Shown here piece after piece: positions 5,783 through 10,647 of a DNA stretch of 10,647 bases (position 1 is the stretch's first letter; every line of letters starts with the position of its first letter). The stretch lies in NCBI GenBank assembly GCA_020850785.1, contig JADZDZ010000014.1:1-10647 (forward strand), read 5' to 3'. The notes beneath the pieces are model-generated. The model saw nothing but the letters and a program-made list of their open reading frames with translations, searched no databases and was not told the DNA's origin. The stretch comes from Candidatus Sumerlaeota bacterium. Its GTDB lineage: Bacteria; Sumerlaeota; Sumerlaeia; SLMS01. A program made the position numbers and the translations under genes.

Positions 5783-7309
5783 ATGACCGTGAACTTCCTT
5801 CGTAGCGCTCTTCTCCCGACCCTGCTGGTCATCGTCTGCGCCGTTGTCTCTGCGCAGACGATGACCCCTCGTCCCACTCCAAACCGCACAGCGGCGCCTT
5901 CCCCCACGCGGACACTGATTCCGGTGCAGGAGGATGGCTCCCTTCACCTCACGAAGTCCTGGGATCGGCCGCTGAGCGGCACGCTTTCCCAAGCCACGGA
6001 TTTTTGCGTCTTCCGGCTGAACCTCTCTCTGGCCGCCAATGACGCGACGGCGGGCCCGCAGTTGTGGGCGCTGCCGATGAAGAGCGACAACGCTTCCGGC
6101 CCCGCCACCGCCGTTTCGCTGGCAGGCATTCCTTCGCAGTTCCGCATCTCCGCCATCGGCGCAAATCCGATGCTGAATCAATTCTTCCTCGCAGGGAATG
6201 AAAACGGCGCCGCAACGATCTATCAGGGCCAGCAGATTACGGGCGGCAGCTTCGGCAACTGGAAGAAGCTTCCTCCATTTCCCGAACAGACTCCCCCCGC
6301 ATTCAAGGATATCCATGAGGATGGTGAATTCACCTTCTTCCTCACGGCGAGCGACGAAACGGCGGAGGGACATTTCACCGGCGGATGGGCTGCAAACACC
6401 GGGGCGGGCGCGGAGCAGTTTCAATGGCGCAAGATTCCCGCACCGAAGTCCCTTCGGAAGGGAAGCAGCGTTTTCGTTGTCGGCGATTCCGTGATTCAGG
6501 CGGGCGGCATTCGCGGGGAAAATGATGGGCCGGACATGGAGTCCATCACCTTCGACAAAAAGAATTTCGGCGCATGGCAGCCGGGTTACATTCCGCTGTC
6601 ACGCGTCGTTCAGGATTCCATCGGCGCTGGTGAAGGAAGTTCCATGATCATCGCATCGCGCGAAGCGCCAAAGCGCGAAGGCTCCGCGGAACCGCCGCGC
6701 GCCTACTTTTCCACCACCCTGAATGCGAAGAATTTCTCGCTCTGGAACAGCGTTTTCCTCCCCTTCGTCGATGAGCCGTTGCGCGCGATGACCATCGATC
6801 CCGGCCACAATCGCCTGCTGCTGATCACGGAAGCCGCCGACGGAAAGGACCCTCTCCTTACCGCCTACGAATTGCCCGCCTATGTGTCCGCCCACCGAAA
6901 GACCGACGCGGAATTGAAGCTGATCAATGAAGCAAAAGTTGCGGCGAATCCGCCGCGCGTGAGCCCCGCCGAAGCGTTGGCGGAGGCCAAGAAAAAAGAG
7001 ACTGCGGCGCTGATGATCGTCAGCACGGGTGAGAAGGAGGAGGACATCCACACCCGCGTGCAGTTGCGTTCCAACCAGTTCCGCTATGCCACGCGTGGTG
7101 CAGTGATCACGTACCTGACCGGCGCGGAGGGGGCGGCGCTTCTGCGCCAGTACGACATCAGCGGCACCCCCGCCTATCTGCTCATCGACAAGGATGGAAA
7201 GCTGCTGAGCCACATTTCCGGGCGCGTTCCCAGCACGCAGGACATGATTGAACTTACGAAGCCGCTTCGCGCCCCGTCGGGCGAGGCGACGCCCGCCCCC
7301 GCTCCCTGA
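5783..7309 (+). CDS. Exported protein: probable beta-propeller repeats plus thioredoxin-like domain without CXXC
   Basis: This 508-residue protein opens with a signal peptide (hydrophobic 8-22, likely cleavage after VVSA at 24), then a Pro/Thr/Ser-rich linker (27-47). Residues about 75-370 contain repeated units in which an aromatic-rich strand with a tryptophan is followed by a Leu/Ile-Pro step: W95 (LWALPM), W160 (FGNWKKLPPF), W215 (FQWRKIPAP), W265 (FGAWQPGYIPL) and W321 (FSLWNSVFLPF). The spacing is 50-65 residues, which fits propeller blades. The C-terminal part (about 395-495) looks thioredoxin-like: a helix with EALAEAKKKE, a strand AALMIVST, and YDISGTPAYLLIDKDGK (457-473) with the cis-proline at P463, as in TlpA-type proteins. 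Where the CXXC motif should be there is STGEKEEDI, so no redox activity is expected. The function is unknown; it probably acts in the periplasm or at the surface. It lies close behind gmd and may be co-transcribed. No good Shine-Dalgarno is seen. Confidence 0.85.
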   Translation: MTVNFLRSALLPTLLVIVCAVVSAQTMTPRPTPNRTAAPSPTRTLIPVQEDGSLHLTKSWDRPLSGTLSQATDFCVFRLNLSLAANDATAGPQLWALPMKSDNASGPATAVSLAGIPSQFRISAIGANPMLNQFFLAGNENGAATIYQGQQITGGSFGNWKKLPPFPEQTPPAFKDIHEDGEFTFFLTASDETAEGHFTGGWAANTGAGAEQFQWRKIPAPKSLRKGSSVFVVGDSVIQAGGIRGENDGPDMESITFDKKNFGAWQPGYIPLSRVVQDSIGAGEGSSMIIASREAPKREGSAEPPRAYFSTTLNAKNFSLWNSVFLPFVDEPLRAMTIDPGHNRLLLITEAADGKDPLLTAYELPAYVSAHRKTDAELKLINEAKVAANPPRVSPAEALAEAKKKETAALMIVSTGEKEEDIHTRVQLRSNQFRYATRGAVITYLTGAEGAALLRQYDISGTPAYLLIDKDGKLLSHISGRVPSTQDMIELTKPLRAPSGEATPAPAP

Positions 7310-7388
7310 CGCAGGCGCAAATACCGCTGTAATCCGCGCGCTGTTTGTGGTGGATGGCTCCCAACCCACCAAGGGAGGCAAATCCCCC

Positions 7389-7694
7389 ATGAAATCGCAA
7401 CAAGCCCTCGTCGGCTCCATCCTGCTTCTTGCGCTGGCGCTCGCCATCAACGGTGTCGCGCTGCTGCTGCGGCCTGCGGCGGGGCCTTCCGCCGGCCCCA
7501 CCATCCTTCCGATGGCAGCGGCGCAGAACCCCGCCAGCACGACCCTGCCGGGCATTTATTACCTTGCGCGGGACACCTATTTCCTGACCGCCAGCAGCGA
7601 TGGACGGCAGGTTTTCCTGTGGTATTACGACTTTGAGCCGCGCGAGGAGGAGAACAAAATCCGGCTGATTCGCGTGGCCACAGCCCAGCCGTGA
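7389..7694 (+). CDS. Small single-span membrane protein of unknown function
   Basis: The ATG at 7389 has a good Shine-Dalgarno, GGGAGG at 7373-7378, ten bases upstream. The frame is open further 5' to 7248, but that would overlap the previous gene by 62 bases and lose the ribosome site, so I chose 7389. The 101-residue product has a hydrophobic segment at about 7-27 (signal anchor or signal peptide), a Pro/Ala-rich stretch (29-50), and a small domain (55-100) with IYYLARDTYFLTASSDG and the aromatic run VFLWYYDFEP, ending in a charged tail. This is probably a short beta-rich domain outside the membrane. I do not recognise it. It follows the propeller protein after 79 bases with no terminator in between. 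Confidence 0.75.
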   Translation: MKSQQALVGSILLLALALAINGVALLLRPAAGPSAGPTILPMAAAQNPASTTLPGIYYLARDTYFLTASSDGRQVFLWYYDFEPREEENKIRLIRVATAQP

Positions 7695-7727
7695 AGGCTT
7701 GGACCGCAAAAAGGGGGCAGTGAGCCC

Positions 7728-7756
7728 TTGACAGCGGACCCCTCTGCGCTTTCACT
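7728..7756 (+). promoter_or_regulatory. Putative promoter of the tRNA-Glu gene
   Basis: An exact TTGACA at 7728-7733 is followed, after a 17-base spacer, by TTCACT at 7751-7756, a weak -10 (three of six matches). Transcription would start near 7763, about 29 bases before the tRNA. The 7695-7791 gap holds nothing else recognisable. Confidence 0.4.
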
Positions 7757-7791
7757 TCCCAGCCGCCTGCGGGAACGCGGGCGCCCCCGGT

Positions 7792-7866
7792 GGTCTGGTC
7801 GTCTAGGGGTTAGGACACCGCCCTTTCACGGCGGTAACACGGGTTCGATTCCCGTCCAGACTGCCA
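7792..7866 (+). tRNA. tRNA-Glu (anticodon UUC)
   Basis: The sequence folds into a full cloverleaf. The acceptor stem is GGTCTGG (7792-7798) with CCAGACT and begins with a G-U pair. The D arm has GTCT/AGGAC. The anticodon stem CCGCC/GGCGG (7818-7822, 7830-7834) encloses loop CTTTCAC with TTC at 7825-7827. The T arm is ACGGG-TTCGATT-CCCGT. Discriminator G is followed by a genome-encoded CCA (7864-7866). The anticodon arm and D arm match the usual bacterial glutamate tRNA closely. The 3' end lies three bases from the stop codon of the convergent metG. Confidence 0.97.
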
Positions 7867-7869
7867 CCT

Positions 7870-9651
7870 TTACTTCTTATTCGTCTCTGCGATTTCCGCC
7901 TCAATTTCCGGCGTCTTCGGATCAAGCATGACAAATGGCGCACGGGGTTCGCGCAGCTTTTGGCCCGGCGAAAGCGGCACCGCCTCCCACCGCCCCACAG
8001 CCGCAGAATGGTCGTAGCGCAGCACCTGATGGCTGCCACGGGCGTCCTTCACCGTTTCCGTGTACTGGCGGCCAAAGAACGTGCCGTCGAATCCCAGAAG
8101 CTCGTGGGCCAACTGCGCCGTGTGCGGAAGGATCGGCGCCCACAGGGTGTTCAGCCACGTGATGCATTGCAGCACCGTGTGAACGATGGTGCCGGCGCGC
8201 GCCACGTCCGTCTTGATCACGGTGAAGGGTGCCTGCTGGGTGATGTAAAGGTTCACAAGGTCTGTAAGGCGCATCAGTTCCACGGAGGCGGCGCGCAGCT
8301 TCACGGCGCTGTACAACGCGCGCACTGTTTCAAAGCCGCGCTTCACCTCATCCAGAAGCTGGCTGTCGGTTTCGGCAAGCGCCGCAGGGGTGGGCACCGA
8401 TTGGTCGAATCGCTTGTAGGCGAAGGGAATCATGCGATTGATCAGGTTTCCCCACTTCGCGATCAATTCGCTGTTCACGCGCGTGACGAAGTCCTCCCAG
8501 GTGAAATCCGCGTCGGCGGTCTCCGGCGCCATCGCGGTCAGCGCATAACGCCACGCATCGGGCTGATAGCGTTCCATCACCTCGTGGATGGGGATGATAC
8601 GATTGAATGACTTGCTGACTTTGTTGCCGCGAAACAGAAGATACTGGTTCGCGGGCACGTCATAGGGGGTGTTCAGGCCGCCGTAGGTCAGCAGCATCGC
8701 CGGCCAGATGATGGAATGGAAAGGAATGTTGTCCTTGCCGATGAAGTAGTAGGAACGCGCGTCGGGATTGACCGCCGTGTCCCACCATTCACGCCATTTT
8801 TCCGGCTCTCCCGCCAGCTTTGCCCATTCCTTTGACCCGCTCAGGTAGCCGATCACTGCATCGTACCACACATAGAAACGCTTCGATTCGTAGCCCGGCA
8901 GCGGGATGGAAATGCCCCAGGTCAGGTCGCGGGTGATGGCGCGCCCACGAAGCGATTTTTCCTCAAGCTGCGACTTCGTGTACGCCGCGACGTTTGTGCG
9001 CCAGTGATCCTTCGGGCTGCTGTTCCACCAATCCAGCAGCAGGTCGTTGGCCTTTCCAAGATCGAGGTGGAAATGCTCCGTCTCGCGAATTTCCAGTTTC
9101 GTGTTGCCGGTGATTTTCGAACGGGGATTCTTCAGTTCGATCGCGTCATAAGTTGAGCCGCAATTGTCGCACTGGTCGCCGCGCGCGTCCGTGTTTCCGC
9201 ACTTGGGACAGGTCCCCTCCACGTAGCGGTCGGGAAGGAAGCGCCCGTCCTGGGGATCGTAGAGCTGCTGCTGCAGCTGCGTGTAGATGTAACCCTTGCT
9301 GCGATGCTGCAGGAAAAAATCCTGCGTCGTGCTCCAATGCGTTTCCGTTTCCGTGTGGGTGTAAAGGTCGTAGGTCAGCCCCAGCTTCAGGTAGGTCTCG
9401 ATGAAGAGCGGATGAAAATGATTCACCACGTCGATGGGCGTCTTCTTCTCCTCGTCAGCCTTGATCGTGATGGGCGTGCCATGGGTGTCGGAACCGCTGA
9501 CCATGATCACGTCATTGCCGATCATGCGGTTGAAGCGCGCAAAAATGTCCGGCGGCAGGTGCGCCCCCGCGATGTGGCCGATGTGCTGGCGGCCATTCAC
9601 GTAGGGCCACGCGACACCGATGAAAATCTTTTGAGCAGCTTTTGACGCCAT
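7870..9651 (-). CDS. metG: Methionyl-tRNA synthetase
   Basis: The enzyme charges tRNA-Met, including initiator tRNA, with methionine. It is a class I synthetase. The HIGH signature is exact at residues 23-26 (RQHIGH), preceded by the typical AWPYVNG. The second signature is KVSKS (344-348) instead of the common KMSKS. A single zinc knuckle is formed by C148, C151, C161 and C164 (CPKC, nine residues, CDNC). WGISIPLPG (245-253) and FIGKDNIPFHSIIWP (303-317) mark the catalytic core. The anticodon-binding helical region follows (about 385-530) with RVNSELIAKWGNLINR. At 593 residues it stops without the C-terminal Trbp111/EMAP-like dimerisation domain of the longer E. coli form (677), so it is likely monomeric. 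The C-terminal 50 residues or so contain a strand-rich extension. The start at 9651 gives the expected N-terminus; only weak ribosome-site sequence precedes it. Confidence 0.97.
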   Translation of the reverse strand: MASKAAQKIFIGVAWPYVNGRQHIGHIAGAHLPPDIFARFNRMIGNDVIMVSGSDTHGTPITIKADEEKKTPIDVVNHFHPLFIETYLKLGLTYDLYTHTETETHWSTTQDFFLQHRSKGYIYTQLQQQLYDPQDGRFLPDRYVEGTCPKCGNTDARGDQCDNCGSTYDAIELKNPRSKITGNTKLEIRETEHFHLDLGKANDLLLDWWNSSPKDHWRTNVAAYTKSQLEEKSLRGRAITRDLTWGISIPLPGYESKRFYVWYDAVIGYLSGSKEWAKLAGEPEKWREWWDTAVNPDARSYYFIGKDNIPFHSIIWPAMLLTYGGLNTPYDVPANQYLLFRGNKVSKSFNRIIPIHEVMERYQPDAWRYALTAMAPETADADFTWEDFVTRVNSELIAKWGNLINRMIPFAYKRFDQSVPTPAALAETDSQLLDEVKRGFETVRALYSAVKLRAASVELMRLTDLVNLYITQQAPFTVIKTDVARAGTIVHTVLQCITWLNTLWAPILPHTAQLAHELLGFDGTFFGRQYTETVKDARGSHQVLRYDHSAAVGRWEAVPLSPGQKLREPRAPFVMLDPKTPEIEAEIAETNKK

Positions 9652-9678
9652 GAACTTTTTCGGGACCTTTCAGGAAGC

Positions 9679-9763
9679 GCCGCGAAACTGCCGCGAAACG
9701 CGGCGCGGCGTCCAGCGCAACCCGCGGTTCAAACTGATTGCACGGCGGGGCCCCCTGTATCAG
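9679..9763. promoter_or_regulatory. metG-rnpB divergent region: direct repeat, dyad and possible rnpB promoter
   Basis: GCCGCGAAAC occurs twice with an 11-base period (9679-9688 and 9690-9699). The second copy forms a perfect 6-bp dyad, GCCGCG-AAA-CGCGGC, at 9690-9704. On the leftward strand this lies in the metG leader. For rnpB, TTGCAC (9738-9743) and TATCAG (9758-9763) are the nearest promoter-like boxes, but the 14-base spacing is short, so this promoter call is weak. Repeat and dyad are directly visible; their role is not known. Confidence 0.3.
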
Positions 9764-9774
9764 TGTCGATTCCT

Positions 9775-10160
9775 CCCGGAGAGGGACGGGCGGCCGCTGG
9801 TGGCGCAAGCCACGAGAGGAAAGTCCGGACATCACAGGGCAAGATGCTGGCTAACGGCCAGGCGGGGAAACCCGACGGAAAGTGGAACAGAAAACACACC
9901 GCCGATGGATTGCGCAAGCAGTCACAGGCAAGGGTGAAATGGTGCGGTAAGAGCGCACCGGCGCGCTGGCGACAGTCGCGCCTGCAAAACCCCATCTGAT
10001 GCTATGACAAATAGGCGGGGACGGGCCGGCCCGGCCCACGGCCCTCGTGGCCACACCCGCGGGTAGTCAGCTTGAGGCGCCGCGCAAGCGTCGCCCTGGA
10101 GGAATGACCGCCGCCCCGCGCAAGCGGGGAACAGAATCCGGCTTACAGGCCCTCTCCGGG
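9775..10160 (+). ncRNA. rnpB: RNase P RNA, bacterial class A
   Basis: This is the catalytic RNA that removes 5' leaders from tRNA precursors, working with the RnpA protein. The universally conserved GAGGAAAGTCCGG is at 9816-9828 and its partner ACAGAATCCGGCTTAC at 10131-10146, together building the P4 core. Other hallmarks in order are CACAGGGCAAGATGCTGGCTAACG-type sequence from 9833, GGCGGGGAAACCC (9861-9873), AACAGAAAACACACCGCCGATGG from 9886, GGTGCGGTAAGAGCGCACCG (9941-9960), GACAAATAGG (10006-10015) and GGAATGACCG (10101-10110). P1 is a perfect 11-bp stem between 9775-9785 and 10150-10160. Several GCAA tetraloops cap stems (9804-9808, 10123 region), normal for class A. The length of about 386 nucleotides matches E. 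coli (377). Seven T at 10162-10168 follow P1 at once and may serve termination. Confidence 0.97.
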
Positions 10161-10235
10161 ATTTTTTTCAGGAAGTTTCCCTCCGTGTCCGCTCCGGGCC
10201 GGGGGGAATGTTCAGGAGAAACAACCCCTCCCATC

Positions 10236-10647
10236 ATGTCTATATGTCTATACAACAGGCCTGCGGCACGGACAATCCCGGTCCTCCTCTCCTGCGGGCT
10301 GATGCTTTGCACCGCCTTCGCGCAGGCGCTCTCCCCCGCCGTGGAGTTCCTCAATTCCGTGGACGCAATGTTCGCGGAGGAAAAGGAATCCCATCTGGTG
10401 TGGATTGATCCGCTCGCGCCGCCTGATCCGATCGTCAACCCCGGTCAGGCATTGCTCGATTTGAGCAGGGCGGAAATGATCACCCGCAAGAGCTTCACGG
10501 AAATCTCCTTCGCCTCGTCCGATCGCGCAAAAATTCTGCGTGATGGCGCCGCAGCAACACCTCCTCCCCTGCGGGTCTATGGCAGTTCACCGCTGGCCGT
10601 AATCGCCGCCTACTGCGAATTCACCGGACAGACGTGCACCTTCAGCG
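10236..10647 (+). CDS. Exported protein of unknown function, N-terminal part (cut by window edge)
   Basis: The frame from ATG 10236 stays open to the window end (137 codons visible). It begins MSICLYNRPARTIPVLL and continues through a hydrophobic stretch to LMLCTAFAQA, a credible Sec signal peptide with cleavage after AFA near residue 28. LLSC could also be read as a lipobox, but it lies too early in the hydrophobic core to be convincing. After a helical stretch (SPAVEFLNSVDAMFAEEKE) there is a Pro-rich segment, then LRVYGSSPLAVIAAYCEFTGQ near residues 113-133. The last part faintly resembles the small alpha/beta domain at the N-terminus of secretins (a hydrophobic strand, a helix, then a G-Q turn), which is an inference only. 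The reading frame is not longer upstream with a better start; CAGGAGA at 10213-10219 is 16 bases away. A GTG or other start is not excluded. Confidence 0.65.
   Translation, partial: MSICLYNRPAARTIPVLLSCGLMLCTAFAQALSPAVEFLNSVDAMFAEEKESHLVWIDPLAPPDPIVNPGQALLDLSRAEMITRKSFTEISFASSDRAKILRDGAAATPPPLRVYGSSPLAVIAAYCEFTGQTCTFS

Noticed and set aside
6657..6681. GCGCGAAG-like repeated words within the propeller gene
   Set aside because: Short, imperfect and in frame with normal codon use (repeated Arg-Glu-Ala/Lys-Arg-Glu); no sign of a repeat element.
6599..7555. Open frame of 318 codons on the minus strand opposite the propeller protein
   Set aside because: Arg/Gly/Ala-rich composition and no motif; it spans the end of one real gene and the start of another on the plus strand.
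9729..10054. Several short open frames within 9729-10054 and 10067-10438
   Set aside because: They lie over the RNase P RNA gene, whose conserved core and pairing explain the sequence.
1..10647. Search for CRISPR arrays, insertion sequences, attachment sites or toxin-antitoxin pairs
   Set aside because: No spaced direct repeats, transposase motifs or terminal inverted repeats were seen. The tRNA-Glu gene has no integrase or duplicated 3' end nearby in the window.

Overview
The window is GC-rich bacterial chromosome carrying mainly housekeeping and envelope genes. Exported proteins with Sec-type signal peptides, a GDP-mannose dehydratase and a class A RNase P RNA fit a Gram-negative-type bacterium. 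Several proteins have no family I recognise, which suits a poorly sampled lineage (PVC/FCB-like or a candidate phylum); this placement is inference only. I see no phage, IS, CRISPR or defence genes.

Left part (1-2362): the tail of an upstream gene, a strong intrinsic terminator (69-104), an operator-like set of overlapping dyads (105-133), then two translationally coupled membrane proteins (174-1310, 1307-2362). The two are diverged tandem paralogs of unknown function with a matching six-segment layout; an ABC-2-like permease pair is a guess.

Middle (2340-7694): sfsA runs leftward, its 3' end overlapping the second membrane gene by 23 bases and its 5' end facing a divergent glutamate dehydrogenase gene across a region with a 12-bp TATA-containing palindrome. 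Next come an isolated gmd, an exported protein combining a likely beta-propeller with a thioredoxin-like domain that lacks CXXC, and a 101-aa single-span membrane protein.

Right part (7728-10647): a tRNA-Glu(UUC) gene with a plausible promoter ends three bases from the stop codon of the convergent metG. metG (leftward) and rnpB (rightward) diverge from a short region holding a direct repeat and a dyad. rnpB is closed by a perfect 11-bp P1 and followed directly by a run of seven T. The last gene, cut by the window edge, encodes an exported protein whose start codon lies in an 8-bp tandem duplication.

The genes serve separate jobs (nitrogen metabolism, nucleotide-sugar synthesis, translation, tRNA processing, envelope) and do not form one pathway. 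I found no convincing new multi-gene system. The most unusual items are the paralogous membrane pair and the propeller/thioredoxin-like fusion.
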